The notes under the pieces were generated by a model. That model was not told the origin of the DNA and made no database searches. It saw nothing but the letters and a program-made list of their open reading frames with translations. From assembly GCF_014648355.1 (NCBI RefSeq), contig NZ_BMQY01000001.1, forward strand, positions 1,382,255 to 1,446,254: a stretch of DNA of 64,000 nucleotides, written 5' to 3'. Shown here one piece after another: positions 16,967-27,533 of the stretch. Source of the stretch: Couchioplanes azureus. GTDB taxonomy: Bacteria; Actinomycetota; Actinomycetes; Mycobacteriales; Micromonosporaceae. The first letter of the stretch is position 1; each line of letters begins with the position of its first letter. A program made the translations under genes and the position numbers.

Positions 16967-17801
16967 CCTCGCTCAGCCACCGGCGAAGAAAACATGCCGG
17001 GATGCAAGTGATGGCCAGTCCGTCTCTCGGAACGGCATTCCAACCTCGACCGACTCGTCGAACCGCAATACGCGGCGCCATGGCACTCACGCACAACAGC
17101 TCGTTCTGAGCGGCACGGCAGGAGATCAGGATCGGCAGCACACTTGAGGAGCAGGAGGGCTGACCGTGGTGTCCGGACGGGCCGTGGAGGCGGAGTTGGC
17201 TTTGCAGGAGGAAAGCCTCCATGACGCTCTCTGTCCGCTCGCAACTGCTGGAGGGGCGGGTGGGCGCTGCTGGACGCCTAGACGACGCCCGGTTCGCACT
17301 CTACGGCTCGGCGCCGATGAGGTGGCAGCGATCTGGCCCCTGGTGTCCGGAGGGGCCTAACGTCGGGGACCCCGCACGAAGTCTTCGTTCTGCACCGTCC
17401 GAGCGAACCCGCGACCACCCCGTGCCAGAGCCGAGGTGGCGAAGGGACCGGCGACACGACGGCGTGCGGGTCGCGGTAGCCGTTGCTCGGCACTGTTAAC
17501 ACACTTCCGGCTTGTGCACTTCCACGATGCGATGCGTCCGCAAAGGGAATTCAGACCCGAGTTCCTTGGGCACAGCAAATATGATCATTACTCATGTTGC
17601 TCCATGAAAGGCCCTCAAACGGCGGTGATCGCGCCAAATTCGGCCAATGTTGGCGTTCGGTTTCCGGCAGCGCCGGAAATCCTGGCGGACCAAAATCCCA
17701 GGAGAATCGTTCTGACAGAACCGGTTCGCGGGGTCTGGCCGGGTCTGGCCGTCCACTCCACCTTCCGACGACGGCTACCGGACCGCCCCTGAATATGAAG
17801 A

Positions 17802-17830
17802 AGGCACGTGATCCGCCGAATCACGTGCCT
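17802..17830 (-). terminator. terminator of the leftward parA-parB operon
   Basis: Perfect 11-bp stem AGGCACGTGAT / ATCACGTGCCT with a 7-base loop, followed on the minus strand by TCTTCATATTC. It lies about 157 bases downstream of the parB stop. Confidence 0.7.
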
Positions 17831-17986
17831 GTCCGTCATGGTGCAGCCGCCGGCCGTAAACCGGGTGAGACGCTCCGAAGATGCTCATCCTCGGACAACG
17901 AGAACGCGCCGCGAATGAATCAGTAACCCGGGCCGATAGAGACCAGTCCCGGCCCGCAGCTGGACTGCCGATCCGGCCGGACTACC

Positions 17987-19042
17987 TCAATCTGCAGATC
18001 CCGCGCCGCCCTCGTCCTCCACACCGATCATTCCGACGATGCGCTCCAGATCGTCCACCGTCGCGAACTCGATCGTGATCTTGCCCTTGTTCCGGCCGAT
18101 GTCGACCTTCACCCGGGTGTCGAAGCGATCCGAGAGGCGATCCGCGAGATCGTTCAGCGCCGGCGCGTGGACCTTGGCCCGGCGAGTCGGCGCGGACTTC
18201 TTGACCGGCCCGTCCGCGATGGCGAGCGACACGAGCTCTTCCGTGGCGCGTACGGAAAGACCCTCGGCCACGATGCGGAGCGCGAGTTGCTCCTGCGCGT
18301 CGCTGTCCTCCAAGCCCAGCAGGGCGCGGGCGTGGCCGGCCGACAATACGCCGGCGGCGACGCGACGCTGCACGGGCGCGGGGAGGTTGAGGAGCCGTAT
18401 GGTGTTCGAGATCTGCGGGCGGCTGCGGCCGATCCGGCGGGCCAGTTCCTCGTGGGTCGCGCCGAACTCGTCGAGGAGCTGTTGGTACGCCGCCGCCTCT
18501 TCCAGCGGGTTGAGGTTGGCGCGGTGGATGTTCTCCAGGAGCGCGTCGCGGAGCATCGCGTCGTCGCGGGTCTCGCGGACGATCGCGGGGATCGTTTCCT
18601 TGCCCACCGCTTGGGCGGCGCGCCAGCGGCGCTCGCCCATGACCAACTCGTACGTGCCGTCGCCGATGTCGCGGACGACGATCGGCTGCAGGAAACCGAC
18701 CTCTTGGATCGAGGTCTTCAGCTCCTCCAGCGCCTCCTCGTCGAAGACGTGCCGCGGTTGCTTCGGGTTCGGCACGATCGCGGTGACCGCGAGCTCGGCG
18801 AATCGGGCTCCCGGCACCGGTGCCAAGCCGTCGTCGACGGGCTCCGGCTCGGGCACAACGGGAGCCGAGGCCGGCGTCGGCTCGATTGGCGGAGCCGGCT
18901 CCGCGGATGCCGAGAACTGCGCCGGGGCCGGCGCGGCGGCTGGTGGCGGCGTGTCGTCGACAACCGTCGTACTGGCCGGCGGCGCGGTGGGGATCAGTGC
19001 CCCCAGGCCGCGGCCGAGGCCACCCCGTGGACGGTTCTTCAT
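17987..19042 (-). CDS. parB: chromosome partitioning protein ParB
   Basis: Binds parS, spreads as a CTP-gated clamp and, with ParA, moves origins apart. The 351-residue protein has the N-terminal [17 protein letters not shown] segment (ParA-contact region), a Pro-rich linker, the CTPase domain with GERRWRAAQ (about 135-145), the helix-turn-helix [19 protein letters not shown] (about 195-215) and a C-terminal dimerisation region ending in [12 protein letters not shown]. Its ATG (19040-19042) overlaps the parA stop, so the two are coupled. Six perfect parS sites lie in its own neighbourhood, both downstream and inside parA. Confidence 0.97.
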   Translation of the reverse strand: MKNRPRGGLGRGLGALIPTAPPASTTVVDDTPPPAAAPAPAQFSASAEPAPPIEPTPASAPVVPEPEPVDDGLAPVPGARFAELAVTAIVPNPKQPRHVFDEEALEELKTSIQEVGFLQPIVVRDIGDGTYELVMGERRWRAAQAVGKETIPAIVRETRDDAMLRDALLENIHRANLNPLEEAAAYQQLLDEFGATHEELARRIGRSRPQISNTIRLLNLPAPVQRRVAAGVLSAGHARALLGLEDSDAQEQLALRIVAEGLSVRATEELVSLAIADGPVKKSAPTRRAKVHAPALNDLADRLSDRFDTRVKVDIGRNKGKITIEFATVDDLERIVGMIGVEDEGGAGSAD

Positions 19043-21636
19043 GCCGTGCCTCCCGTGTTGACCCCGCGCATAGCGATCTCCAGAGCAGCCTCGAAGTAGC
19101 TCGTGGCGCCCCGCGAACCCGGATCGTAGGTCATCACGGACTGGCCATAGCTCGGCGCCTCCGACACCCGTACGTTGCGGGGAATCACCGCCTCGAGCAC
19201 CTTGGCGCCGAAGTGGTTGCGCACGTCCTGCTCGACGGCGTCCGCCAGGCGGGTACGACGGTCGTACATGGTCAGCAGGATCGTGGAAACGTCGAGCACC
19301 GGGTTGAGGTGCTGCCGGACCAGGTTGATGTTGTTGATGAGTTGGTTCAGGCCTTCCAGCGCGTAGTACTCACACTGGATGGGGATCAGGACCTCCTGCG
19401 CCGCGCAGAGGGCGTTGACCGTGAGCAGGCCCAGGGACGGCGGGCAGTCGATGAAGACGTAGTCGAACTTCTCCGGGTGCGCGGCGATCGCCCGGGCCAG
19501 CCGCGACTCACGCGCGACGACCGACACGAGCTCGATCTCCGCGCCCGCCAGGTCGATGGTGGCGGGTACGCAGAACAGGTTCGGGATACCTTCGACCGGC
19601 TGCGCCACCTCGGCGAGCGGCACGTTGTCGATCAAGCAGTCGTAGACGTCGGGCACACCGGCGTGGTGCGGCACGTTCAGACCGGTGGACGCGTTGCCCT
19701 GGGGATCGAGGTCGACGACGAGTACCCGGTTTCCGTGCAGCGCGAGGGCCACGGCCAGATTCACCGTCGTGGTCGTCTTGCCGACGCCACCCTTCTGGTT
19801 CGCTACGCAGAGGACGCGCGGTTGGTCCGGACGCGGCATGGTGATCTCGCCGCTCGGATTGAGGATCTGCACAGCTCGCAACGCTTCCATGGCGAGCGGC
19901 GGATCGTCCTCATCCCGGCCCGGCGTTTCACGTGAAACATGCTCGCCTGCCGAAGGGCCGCCCGTCTGCTGCTCCGTCGCCACGTCGGCCGCGGCGCCCA
20001 CGCCGGGTGCCGAACCCGAGGTCGGAGGAGCACCGCCGGCCGCCGGGCCGGAGGCAGGCGGAGCACCCGATCCGGGCGTCGAGTTCGAGGGTGAAGAGCC
20101 ATCCAAGCCAGGCGCGGTGGGGGAGGCGCCACCCAAGTCGGACGCCGAGCTGACCGGCACACCGGTCACTGAAGATGTCGACCCCCGCGCACCCGAAACC
20201 GCAGAGGCCGCATAGGAACCAGAGGCCGACGCAGCCGACACCGCCGACACTCCAGGCGACCCCGACACCGGCGCATCCGATACCCCCGCCGACCCCGACA
20301 CCGGCGCACCCGACACGGCGGACACCGCGGTAGACCCAGACACCGGCGCACCCGACACAGACCCCGGATTCGCCGACGGAGAGGTGGGGCGCCCTGCGTA
20401 ATCCTCACCGGTCCGCAGCGACATCGCCGCAGCCGACGGTACGGGGGCAGACCCCGAGATAGGAGCAGCGGGTGGGCCGGAGCGAGGCACGGGGGCGGGG
20501 TGCCGCGGCTCGGAGGAACCGGCTTCCGGATTGTTCACGGGGGTTCCGTACACCTGCCCGCCGTTGCCGGTCCGCGGCTGAGGTACGCCCTGATCCCCAC
20601 TGTTGAAGCTCACACTCAGGCTTCCGCTCCGTTCAGGCCCGGCTTGCGGATCGGTTTCACGTGAAACACCGTCCCAGCCGGGATCGCCGTCAGGGCCCCT
20701 GCCATACTCATGCACCGTTTTATCCCTGCCTGGTTGGATGGAGTCGGCACCGCGAGCGTGCGGTCCGGCAGGAAACGGTGGCGCAGCCGCGCTCACCGTC
20801 CGGTCCACACTATCGACGCGCGGCCAGCCTACGGCCGCCGGGCGAGCGTTGCCACGGTTGTCCGCCACTTGAGTCGAGACCGACAGGATTGGGGACGCCT
20901 CGAAGGTCATGAATCCGGGTACGAGACGCAGCGTGGCGCCGTACTCCCGGACTCGATCGGGCCAACCGAGTCCGGAAGCCGACCGCCGAGCGGGGGACAG
21001 GACCAGCTCCGCATGCTGTTGATCGCTGCGCGAAGCCGCCAGTCCGGGGGAGGAGCAGGGACCGATTTCGCCCACACTCCGCGGCGCCGCGCCATGGACG
21101 TCACCACCCACACCGTGCGGCACGTTCCGCGGCTCCGACCCAACAACCTCACCACCCGCAGAGTGAGACATCGACCGCGGCGCCGAACGAGCGAACTCAC
21201 CACGCGCAGGCTGGGCAACGGACGGCGGTGCAGACCGACCCCGCTCGCCGGGTGCGGCCTGAGGCACAGACGGTGGAGCCAGCTCGGCATGTGAGGTCTG
21301 AAGCACAGACGCCGGAGCCAGCTCACCACGCGAAGCCTGACGCACAGACGCCGGAGCCAGCTCGCCACCCCAGGCCTGACGCACAGACGGCGGCGCAGAT
21401 CGAGCCAGCTCACCACGTGAAGCAGCGGGAACAGGCCAGTCGATGACGGAAGGCACGGCACCAGCCGAGGCACCACCAGGCGACGCAGCAACAGCCGAGG
21501 CACCACCAGGCGATACCTCCGCAGCGGAAGCGGAACCGACGCTCTCGGCGGGCCGGCGCTCCGGTTCCCAGGCCCCGGGCCGCGGCGACGGCCGTGGGAG
21601 TTTCCCGGATCGTTTCCGCGCGCCCCGCCTGGCCAT
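19039..21636 (-). CDS. parA: chromosome partitioning ATPase ParA with very long N-terminal extension
   Basis: The C-terminal 267 residues are a complete ParA/Soj ATPase: deviant Walker [16 protein letters not shown] (about residue 615), [13 protein letters not shown] and [16 protein letters not shown]. Upstream the frame stays open for about 598 further residues to ATG 21636, which directly follows the rsmG stop and has GGAGGGG five bases before it, so this start is well supported. The extension is Pro/Ser/Ala/Gly-rich, with repeats of ELAPASVRQ and SGAPVSGS types and no predicted fold. It encodes VSRET twice, because two parS sites lie within it. Internal starts (ATG near 19890, or at the MPRPDQ codon near 19840) could yield a short ParA. 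Streptomyces ParA also has an extended N-terminus, but a 600-residue one is unusual. Confidence 0.85.
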   Translation of the reverse strand: MARRGARKRSGKLPRPSPRPGAWEPERRPAESVGSASAAEVSPGGASAVAASPGGASAGAVPSVIDWPVPAASRGELARSAPPSVRQAWGGELAPASVRQASRGELAPASVLQTSHAELAPPSVPQAAPGERGRSAPPSVAQPARGEFARSAPRSMSHSAGGEVVGSEPRNVPHGVGGDVHGAAPRSVGEIGPCSSPGLAASRSDQQHAELVLSPARRSASGLGWPDRVREYGATLRLVPGFMTFEASPILSVSTQVADNRGNARPAAVGWPRVDSVDRTVSAAAPPFPAGPHARGADSIQPGRDKTVHEYGRGPDGDPGWDGVSRETDPQAGPERSGSLSVSFNSGDQGVPQPRTGNGGQVYGTPVNNPEAGSSEPRHPAPVPRSGPPAAPISGSAPVPSAAAMSLRTGEDYAGRPTSPSANPGSVSGAPVSGSTAVSAVSGAPVSGSAGVSDAPVSGSPGVSAVSAASASGSYAASAVSGARGSTSSVTGVPVSSASDLGGASPTAPGLDGSSPSNSTPGSGAPPASGPAAGGAPPTSGSAPGVGAAADVATEQQTGGPSAGEHVSRETPGRDEDDPPLAMEALRAVQILNPSGEITMPRPDQPRVLCVANQKGGVGKTTTTVNLAVALALHGNRVLVVDLDPQGNASTGLNVPHHAGVPDVYDCLIDNVPLAEVAQPVEGIPNLFCVPATIDLAGAEIELVSVVARESRLARAIAAHPEKFDYVFIDCPPSLGLLTVNALCAAQEVLIPIQCEYYALEGLNQLINNINLVRQHLNPVLDVSTILLTMYDRRTRLADAVEQDVRNHFGAKVLEAVIPRNVRVSEAPSYGQSVMTYDPGSRGATSYFEAALEIAMRGVNTGGTA
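19925..19938. other. parS site 7 (canonical, inside parA)
   Basis: Perfect GTTTCACGTGAAAC in the parA reading frame, read as VSRET, just ahead of the ATPase domain. Confidence 0.92.
20654..20667. other. parS site 8 (canonical, inside parA)
   Basis: Perfect GTTTCACGTGAAAC in the long N-terminal extension of parA, again read as VSRET. Confidence 0.92.
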
Positions 21637-22569
21637 CTATCCCCTCCGCGATCTCCTCTTCCCGGACCCGCGCCCACCGGCGTCGCCGGCGGAGCGCCCC
21701 GGGGCGGCCGCCCGCTTGGACGACCTCGGCCGTGACGACACGACATCGCGTTCCCGCACGATCTCCACGACCGTGGACGGCGGGTCGATCAGACCGGCCC
21801 CGCAGGTCCGGACGACCGGCTCACCTCCGCCGAGACGGGCGACCGCAGCGCGGTGCTCCGCCACCTCTTCGTCGGCCGAGGCGCCCTTGAGCGCGAGCAG
21901 CCGGCCGCCGACGGCGGCGAGGGGCAGGCACCAACCGGCGAGCCGGTCCAGCGGCGCCACAGCGCGGGCGGTGACGACATCGGCGGGGGCGGGGGGTCCA
22001 CCGGCGAGGTCTTCCGCTCGTCCCCGGACGACCGTGACGGTCGCGTCGAGGCCGAGCGCTGTCACCGCTTCGGACAGGAAAGCGGTACGTCGTGCCAGCG
22101 GCTCGACCAGCGTGATCGTGAGATCGGGTCGGGCCACTGCCAGCACGATACCGGGCAAACCGGCACCAGACCCCACGTCAATCACCGAAGCGCCTATAGG
22201 GATGATCTCGGACATAACACCGCAGTTGATCAGGTGCCGTTCCCACAGGCGTGGCGCCTCGCGGGGGCCGATCAGACCCCGCACGACGCCGTCGGTGGCG
22301 AGGAGCTCGGCATAGCGTCCCGCCAGCGCCAGCCGCTCGCCGAAGACGGCCTCGGCGGCGGCGCGATGCTCGACGGCGGGCTCGGAAGAAGAGGCAACGC
22401 CGGGCTCCGGAGAAGCAGTCCCGGGCTCGAGCGAAGAGGCAACCCCGGGCTCAAGAGAAGAAGCAACCTCGGGAACGAGAGAAGAAGACGCAGGAGCGGG
22501 AGACGAAGACGGCCCGGGCACCGAAGTACCCGAGCCGCCGTCCCCCGCACCGAGGCGGGACTCAGTCAT
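21637..22569 (-). CDS. rsmG: 16S rRNA (guanine-N7) methyltransferase RsmG (GidB)
   Basis: Methylates a guanine in the 530 loop of 16S rRNA (G527 in E. coli numbering) using S-adenosylmethionine. The 310-residue protein has an unusual N-terminal extension of about 65 residues with repeats of SSLEPGVA, then the RsmG core: [16 protein letters not shown], the SAM motif [16 protein letters not shown], and [18 protein letters not shown]. The C-terminus is a basic tail [12 protein letters not shown]. Its stop codon is followed at once by the ATG of parA, whose ribosome site lies in the last codons of rsmG. It is in the classical rpmH-to-parB operon. Loss of this enzyme gives low-level streptomycin resistance in other bacteria (known for the family). 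Confidence 0.93.
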   Translation of the reverse strand: MTESRLGAGDGGSGTSVPGPSSSPAPASSSLVPEVASSLEPGVASSLEPGTASPEPGVASSSEPAVEHRAAAEAVFGERLALAGRYAELLATDGVVRGLIGPREAPRLWERHLINCGVMSEIIPIGASVIDVGSGAGLPGIVLAVARPDLTITLVEPLARRTAFLSEAVTALGLDATVTVVRGRAEDLAGGPPAPADVVTARAVAPLDRLAGWCLPLAAVGGRLLALKGASADEEVAEHRAAVARLGGGEPVVRTCGAGLIDPPSTVVEIVRERDVVSSRPRSSKRAAAPGRSAGDAGGRGSGKRRSRRG

Positions 22570-22578
22570 GACGCCGAT

Positions 22579-23139
22579 TCACTCAGCCGGCCGGACGACG
22601 ATGCGCCGGTTCGGCTCCACGCCCTCCGACTCGCTCTCCACGCCGGCGATCGCGTTCACCACGTCGTGCACGCACTTGCGCTCGAAGGCCGACATCGGCT
22701 CCAGGCGTACGGTGTCGCCGTGCTCCTTGACCTTCTCGACCGCGTTCCGGGCGACCGCCGTGAGCTCCTTGCGACGGGTCGCGCGGTAGCCGCCGATGTC
22801 CAGCAGCAGCCGGCTGGGTGAGCCGGTCGCGCGGAAGATGGCCAGGCGGGTCAGCTCCTGCAGCGCCTCCAGCGTCGCGCCGCGCTGGCCCACGAGCGGC
22901 TGCAGCCGGCCGCCGACGACCTCGACCATCGGCCGGCCGCCCGACACGAGCTCGTCGATGTCGCCGTCGTAGTCGAGGATGTCGAGCAGACCCTCCACGT
23001 AGTCGGCGGCGATCTCGCTCTGCCGGAACAGGTCGGAGTCGGAGGTCACGCTCTCCGACTTCTTGGTCTCCTCCGTACCGGTCGGCTCCGGGGTCGCGGC
23101 GGTCGACTCCTCGGCGCTGGGAGTGCTGGTGTCGGTCAC
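22579..23139 (-). CDS. jag: Jag/KhpB-type RNA-binding protein (KH-R3H)
   Basis: 186 residues from GTG 23139 with GGAG eight bases upstream. After an acidic, Ser/Thr-rich N-terminus come a KH-like segment (LVSGGRPMVEVVGGRLQPLVGQRGATLEALQEL) and a C-terminal R3H segment (MSAFERKCVHDVV...GVEPNRRIVV) with the conserved Arg and His. The N-terminal Jag domain of Firmicutes is lacking, as is normal in actinobacteria. It is a cytoplasmic RNA-binding protein linked in other bacteria to cell-division and wall control; it is co-transcribed with yidC and rsmG. Confidence 0.9.
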   Translation of the reverse strand: MTDTSTPSAEESTAATPEPTGTEETKKSESVTSDSDLFRQSEIAADYVEGLLDILDYDGDIDELVSGGRPMVEVVGGRLQPLVGQRGATLEALQELTRLAIFRATGSPSRLLLDIGGYRATRRKELTAVARNAVEKVKEHGDTVRLEPMSAFERKCVHDVVNAIAGVESESEGVEPNRRIVVRPAE

Positions 23140-23308
23140 GGTCTCATCTCCGTACTCTCGTGCCGGACCTGCGCGGTCCGCTGTTTCCCGTGCCTGCGTC
23201 GTCCGTCACCGGCACGGGGAGGTCTTTGCCGCCGCCCTCCGGGCCGCGCGCGGCCCGGGCCGGTGGCCGGGGCCGCTGCTGCGTTCCGCCGGAGGGCGCA
23301 ACGGCGCG

Positions 23309-24331
23309 TCATCCCTTGGGTTTGTTGGCGGGCCTGGCGCCCTTCTTCGGGTTCACCGGCTTGGCGCCGGGCTTGGGTGCGAGCGCCTTGGTGTCCACGA
23401 CCGGGCTCTGCGGCTCCGGCTCGGCCTGCTTACGACCGAACAGGCCGCGGGAGGCGGGCTGCACCGGGTTGGCGCCGCCCTTGGCCGCCGCGCCGCTCGC
23501 GGGGCGCGCGGCGGAGCCGGACTTGGCGTTCGCCATCTGCGGCGGCGGGAACTTGCGGAGCACCCACTGCTGCTGGGCCAGGCTGAACAGGTTGTTGGTG
23601 ACCCAGTAGATGACCACGCCGATGGGGAACAGCGCGCCGGAGATGAGCAGCGACGCGGGGATGCCGTACAGCATCAGGCGCTGGATCATCTTCTGCTGCG
23701 GGTCCTCGGCCCAGCCGGTCTTGAGGATCATCTGGCGGCTGGTGAGGTACGTGGTCGCCATCATGATCAGGACCAGGACCCCGGCGATGATCTTCACCGT
23801 CGCGCCGCTGCTGGCGCCCAGCTGCTGCAGGTCGGCGCCCGAGGAACCGAACTGGGCGGGCAGGGGGGCGGTGAAAAGCTTGGCGGCGGTCGCCGAGTGG
23901 AACTGCTCGGCGGTCCAGCCGTACAGGGTGGTGTTGGTCTTGTCCGGGCTGAGCCGGCGCAGCACGTGGAAGAGGCCCAGGAAGACGGGGATCTGCAGGA
24001 ACATCGGAAGGCAGCCCATGAGCGGGTTCGCCTTCTCCGTCCGGTACAGCTCCATCATTTCCTTCTGGAGCGTCTCGCGGTCACCCTTGTGCTTCTCCTG
24101 CAGCTCCTTGACCTTGGGCTGCAGCGCCTGCATCGCCCGCTGGGACTTGATCTGCTTGACGAAGACCGGGAAGAGGATGACGCGCAGCGTCACCACGAGG
24201 AAGACGATCGCGAGGATCCACGACCAGTTGGTGCCGAGCACCGGAGTTTCCGGAATGCCGATGCTGTCCCACAGGGCATGCCAGCGCAGGAGGATCCACG
24301 AAATGGCGTAGTAGATCCAGTCGAGACTCAA
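23309..24331 (-). CDS. yidC: membrane protein insertase YidC
   Basis: Inserts and folds inner-membrane proteins, alone or with SecYEG. The 340-residue protein starts at a TTG that overlaps the yidD stop (TTGA) and reads [18 protein letters not shown], the usual actinobacterial N-terminus. Five hydrophobic segments are visible, with the conserved arginine in [23 protein letters not shown], the cytoplasmic coiled loop, [23 protein letters not shown], and [19 protein letters not shown]. The C-terminal tail is basic and Pro/Gly-rich, which favours ribosome contact. It lacks the large periplasmic domain of Gram-negative YidC, as expected. Confidence 0.96.
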   Translation of the reverse strand: MSLDWIYYAISWILLRWHALWDSIGIPETPVLGTNWSWILAIVFLVVTLRVILFPVFVKQIKSQRAMQALQPKVKELQEKHKGDRETLQKEMMELYRTEKANPLMGCLPMFLQIPVFLGLFHVLRRLSPDKTNTTLYGWTAEQFHSATAAKLFTAPLPAQFGSSGADLQQLGASSGATVKIIAGVLVLIMMATTYLTSRQMILKTGWAEDPQQKMIQRLMLYGIPASLLISGALFPIGVVIYWVTNNLFSLAQQQWVLRKFPPPQMANAKSGSAARPASGAAAKGGANPVQPASRGLFGRKQAEPEPQSPVVDTKALAPKPGAKPVNPKKGARPANKPKG

Positions 24332-24588
24332 TTCATGCTCCAGTCATCGGCAGAACGGTGACGGATCGGGTCGGGCACCGGGTCGAACCCGCCAGGGTGG
24401 AAAGGGTGGCAGCGCAGCAGCCGCCAGATCGCCAGGCCGGTCCCGTGGAGCGCGCCGTGCTTCGCGAGCGCCTCCTGGGCGTACGCGCTGCACGTGGGGT
24501 AGAACCGGCAGCGAGCCGGCAGAGCCGGGCTCAAATAACGACGGTACGCGACGACCGCCGCCGTCAGCAGCCGGGCGAGCGGTGTCAT
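24328..24588 (-). CDS. yidD: membrane protein insertion efficiency factor YidD
   Basis: The 86-residue protein has the full family signature: [19 protein letters not shown], then [10 protein letters not shown] and [17 protein letters not shown]. YidD is a small membrane-associated protein that assists YidC-dependent insertion. Its ATG overlaps the rnpA stop (ATGA) and its stop overlaps the yidC start, giving tight translational coupling across rnpA-yidD-yidC. Confidence 0.95.
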   Translation of the reverse strand: MTPLARLLTAAVVAYRRYLSPALPARCRFYPTCSAYAQEALAKHGALHGTGLAIWRLLRCHPFHPGGFDPVPDPIRHRSADDWSMN

Positions 24589-24941
24589 CGCCGCCGCCGG
24601 GGTGAGCGCGCGGCGGCCAGAGCGGAGTCGAGGTCGGCGCCGAGGGTCTCGGACGACGCGGCCGCGGCGGCCGGCAGCGCGCGCACGACGAGCGACGCGC
24701 CCGGGGGCAGCGTGCTCAGCCGCGGGCGGACCAGGTGACGCAGCCTGCGGCGGACCTTGTTGCGCACCACCGCGTTGCCCACCGCCTTGGACACGACAAA
24801 GCCGGCGCGCGCCTCGGAGGCTTGCGCCGGCTCATCGACGAGCAGATGGACGACCACGGTGCCGCGGCCGGCGCGGCGGCCGCCGCGAACCGCTGCGGCG
24901 AAGTCGGAGCTACGCCGCAGTCGTTGCGCAGCGGCCAGCAC
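24585..24941 (-). CDS. rnpA: ribonuclease P protein component
   Basis: Protein subunit of RNase P, which trims the 5' leader of pre-tRNAs. The 118-residue protein starts at GTG 24941 and carries [16 protein letters not shown] at the N-terminus and the RNA-binding RNR box [15 protein letters not shown]. It is slightly Ala-rich at the C-terminus. It lies between rpmH and yidD, the universal bacterial order. Confidence 0.95.
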   Translation of the reverse strand: MLAAAQRLRRSSDFAAAVRGGRRAGRGTVVVHLLVDEPAQASEARAGFVVSKAVGNAVVRNKVRRRLRHLVRPRLSTLPPGASLVVRALPAAAAASSETLGADLDSALAAARSPRRRR

Positions 24942-24974
24942 GACTACCTGGCATCCGACCCGGCCCGCGTCGGC

Positions 24975-25112
24975 TCAGGCCGACAGCTTGCCGCGGCCCT
25001 TGGAACGGCGGGAAGCGAGGATGGCGCGGCCGGCCCGGGTGCGCATGCGCAGCCGGAAACCGTGGGTCTTGGCGCGCCGGCGGTTGTTCGGCTGGTAGGT
25101 GCGCTTGCTCAC
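24975..25112 (-). CDS. rpmH: 50S ribosomal protein L34
   Basis: A 45-residue, very basic protein starting at GTG 25112: [18 protein letters not shown], then [17 protein letters not shown] and KGRGKLSA. This is the full L34 sequence and length. It is the first gene of the leftward operon. A likely -10 hexamer TAAAGT lies on the minus strand at 25165-25170, about 53 bases before the start. Confidence 0.97.
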   Translation of the reverse strand: MSKRTYQPNNRRRAKTHGFRLRMRTRAGRAILASRRSKGRGKLSA

Positions 25113-25164
25113 GTCAGAACTCCGTCTTCGTACTACGGCCAGGGGGCATCAGCTGCAAGACGCC

Positions 25165-25170
25165 ACTTTA
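25165..25170 (-). promoter_or_regulatory. candidate -10 element of the rpmH operon
   Basis: Minus-strand TAAAGT, 53 bases upstream of the rpmH start. A convincing -35 at normal spacing was not found, so this is tentative. Confidence 0.3.
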
Positions 25171-25338
25171 GCAGAGCGCGGCGGAGCAACCGCTCGACCC
25201 TACGCAGGGGTCCAGCGGTGGTCAACCACCCGACCGGCGGCGCGCCGACGGGGGATGTCGTCCGTCACTCACGCCGGTCGTTGCGCGTACGGAATGAATC
25301 TTTTCGTGCCAGGAGCGGTCCGGGGTGGGTACCGCCGG

Positions 25339-25368
25339 TTGATGCGGACCCAGCCACGCTGTTAGCGT
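25339..25368 (+). promoter_or_regulatory. candidate dnaA promoter
   Basis: TTGATG at 25339-25344 and TAGCGT at 25363-25368 with an 18-base spacer. It lies upstream of the DnaA-box pair at 25542 and 333 bases before the chosen dnaA start, which implies a long leader. Confidence 0.35.
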
Positions 25369-25541
25369 GCCCGTTTGCTGGTCTTCAGCGCTGTTCGCCA
25401 ACCGTCTTGGCCCGGTCCCGAGAGGAACCGACGCGGCGGTGAATCGTTCGGCACGGTGAGCCTGTTTTCCCGCGCCAGCACAGGCTCCGGGAAGTCTGCC
25501 GACCATCCGGCCGGGGAGCGACCGCCGACGAGTGCACAGGT

Positions 25542-25561
25542 TGTGGATAACCTGTGGACAG
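25542..25561 (-). promoter_or_regulatory. DnaA boxes upstream of dnaA
   Basis: TGTGGATAA (25542-25550, perfect in reverse orientation) and TGTGGACAG (25553-25561) lie in the dnaA leader, the usual place for autoregulation by DnaA. Confidence 0.75.
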
Positions 25562-25700
25562 CCGGTGGCGCCGTGCATGTTCAGCACGTTGAATGTGCTG
25601 GGTTGGGGGGAGCCGGTCCGTCACCCGTACGGGTGACGGCAGGCAAGGGCGGAAGCCGAACAAGGCCACCGGGGCCGGTGGCGATGGGGGTGGCGCGGCG

Positions 25701-27533
25701 GTGGCCGATACGGTCGACCTGGGCGGGGTCTGGGCTGCGGCGACGGACGAGCTGGCGGACGAGATCGCGTCCGCGCAGCAGCGTGCGTACCTGCGCCTGA
25801 CCCGCCTGCGCGCCATCGTCGAGGACACTGCGCTGCTCTCCGTGCCGGACACCTACACCCGGGACGTGATCGAGTCCCGGCTCCGGCTCGCGATCACCGA
25901 GGCTCTCTCCCGCCGGCTCGGCCGCCCGATCCAGGTCGCCGTGACCGTCCGCCCGCCCGAGGACGGCTCCGGCCGCCCCGGCACCGTCTACGGCAACCCG
26001 CCGCCCGAGCCGTCGGCGCCCCCGCCGGCCCACTACTCCGAGGCCCCGCCCCCGCCGTACCCGGATCGTTATCCACAGCCCACCGCCTACAGCGACCCGT
26101 ACGAGCAGGAGGAAGCGCCGACCGGGTCGGCGCAGGCGCCGTTCACCCGCGGCGTGCCGGCGGCGCGCGACGGCCAGGACGCGCTCTTCGCCGCGCCGCT
26201 GCCGATGGGCCAGCCCGAGCCGGCCAAATCCGCCCTCGCCGAGGAAAAGAAGGCGAAGGCCGAGCCGCCGCGGCAGCTCCCGCACTTCGGTGACGCCCCG
26301 AACGAGCCCGGCGGGCACCGGATGGCGACCGAGCCGGCCCAGCTGCGCGAGAACCAGCGCCATCCGGACGACCGCCCCGCCCTGGTCGGCCAGGACCGCC
26401 GCGACGACACGCTGCAGATGCGCCACGGCGGCGACAACGGCCCGGGCCGCACCCCGCTCGACATGCGCGGCGCGCCGGCCGGCGCCCGCCCCGGCGGCAA
26501 CGACGGCAACCGGCTCAACCCGAAGTACATGTTCGAGACGTTCGTCATCGGCTCGTCCAACCGCTTCGCCCACGCGGCGGCGGTCGCGGTCGCCGAGTCG
26601 CCGGCGAAGGCGTACAACCCGCTGTTCATCTACGGCAGCTCCGGGCTCGGCAAGACCCACCTGCTGCACGCGATCGGCCACTACGCGACGACGCTCGGCC
26701 ACGCGCGCAGTGTGCGCTACGTCTCCACCGAGGAATTCACCAACGACTTCATCAACAGCCTGCGCGACGACAAGACCCAGGCCTTCCAGCGCCGCTACCG
26801 CGACGTCGACATCCTGCTGATCGACGACATCCAGTTCCTGGAGAACCGCGAGCGGACCCAGGAGGAGTTCTTCCACACCTTCAATACGCTGCACAACGCC
26901 AACAAGCAGATCGTGATCAGCTCGGACCGCTCCCCGCGCCAGCTGGCGACCCTCGAAGACCGCATGCGCACCCGATTCGAGTGGGGCCTGCTCGCCGACA
27001 TCCAGCCGCCCGACCTGGAAACACGCATCGCGATCCTGCAGAAGAAGGCCGCCCAGGAGCGCATGTACGCCCCGGACGACGTCCTGGAGTTCATCGCGAG
27101 CCGCGTCTCCAACTCCATCCGCGAACTGGAGGGCGCACTCATCCGGGTGACCGCGTTCGCCAGCCTCACCCGCAGCTCGGTCCAGCTCTCCCTCGCCGAG
27201 GAAGTGCTGCGCGACTTCATGCCCGACGGCGCCGGCCCGGAGATCACCGCCGACCAGATCATGGTCTCGACCGCCGACTACTTCGGCGTCAGCCTCGAGG
27301 ATCTGCGCGGACACTCCCGCTCCCGCGTCCTGGTCAACGCCCGCCAGGTGGCGATGTACCTGTGCCGCGAACTGACCGACCTGTCCCTGCCCCGCATCGG
27401 CCAGGCCTTCGGCGGCCGCGACCACACCACGGTCATGCACGCCGACCGCAAGATCCGCCAGCACATGGCGGAACGGCGCTCCCTCTACAACCAGATCGCG
27501 GAACTCACCAACCGCATCAAACAGAACACCTGA
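25701..27533 (+). CDS. dnaA: chromosomal replication initiator DnaA
   Basis: ATP-dependent origin-opening protein. Start chosen as GTG 25701 ([11 protein letters not shown]) with GGGGG about ten bases upstream; the frame extends to 25593 without family sequence. The 610-residue protein has domain I (about 1-85), a long Pro/acidic domain II (about 90-270), the AAA+ domain with Walker [11 protein letters not shown] (about 312) and Walker [10 protein letters not shown] (about 372), and domain IV with [15 protein letters not shown] and the signature [19 protein letters not shown] (about 563). The long domain II is typical of high-GC actinobacteria. A perfect DnaA box (26069-26077) lies inside the coding region of domain II. 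Confidence 0.97.
   Translation: MADTVDLGGVWAAATDELADEIASAQQRAYLRLTRLRAIVEDTALLSVPDTYTRDVIESRLRLAITEALSRRLGRPIQVAVTVRPPEDGSGRPGTVYGNPPPEPSAPPPAHYSEAPPPPYPDRYPQPTAYSDPYEQEEAPTGSAQAPFTRGVPAARDGQDALFAAPLPMGQPEPAKSALAEEKKAKAEPPRQLPHFGDAPNEPGGHRMATEPAQLRENQRHPDDRPALVGQDRRDDTLQMRHGGDNGPGRTPLDMRGAPAGARPGGNDGNRLNPKYMFETFVIGSSNRFAHAAAVAVAESPAKAYNPLFIYGSSGLGKTHLLHAIGHYATTLGHARSVRYVSTEEFTNDFINSLRDDKTQAFQRRYRDVDILLIDDIQFLENRERTQEEFFHTFNTLHNANKQIVISSDRSPRQLATLEDRMRTRFEWGLLADIQPPDLETRIAILQKKAAQERMYAPDDVLEFIASRVSNSIRELEGALIRVTAFASLTRSSVQLSLAEEVLRDFMPDGAGPEITADQIMVSTADYFGVSLEDLRGHSRSRVLVNARQVAMYLCRELTDLSLPRIGQAFGGRDHTTVMHADRKIRQHMAERRSLYNQIAELTNRIKQNT
26069..26077 (+). promoter_or_regulatory. DnaA box inside dnaA
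   Basis: Perfect TTATCCACA within the domain II coding sequence, where codon choice is little constrained. Confidence 0.5.

Larger units (their letters stand above)
15178..17986. other. 2.8-kb gene-poor, centromere-like region
   Basis: No convincing gene lies between the HIT-like gene and parB. The frames that stay open here do so because heptamer and other GC-rich repeats lack stop codons. What it holds: two perfect DnaA boxes, four canonical and near-canonical parS sites before 16.82 kb plus one more degenerate site, two 17-unit heptamer arrays, a short 15-bp repeat block (15564-15624), a low-complexity stretch (16.4-16.75 kb), and, from about 17.5 to 17.7 kb, a less GC-rich segment without recognisable features. 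A parB-operon terminator lies near 17.8 kb. The arrangement next to parAB marks it as the main centromere of the chromosome (inference). Confidence 0.75.

Noticed and set aside
15500..17100. Long open frames rich in PGTRHPA, RAPGSGL or AGCRVPG
   Set aside because: Produced by stop-free heptamer and GC-rich repeats, open in several frames and both strands, without ribosome sites.
17620..17700. tRNA-like sequence (minus-strand frame reads AAGNRTPTLAEFG, often the shadow of a tRNA T-arm)
   Set aside because: GGCGTTCGGTTTCC resembles a T-arm, but no matching T-stem, acceptor stem, D-arm or anticodon arm can be folded around it.
21405..21422. Further parS-like word CACCACGTGAAGC in parA
   Set aside because: Only one half-site matches GTTTCACGTGAAAC; too degenerate to call.
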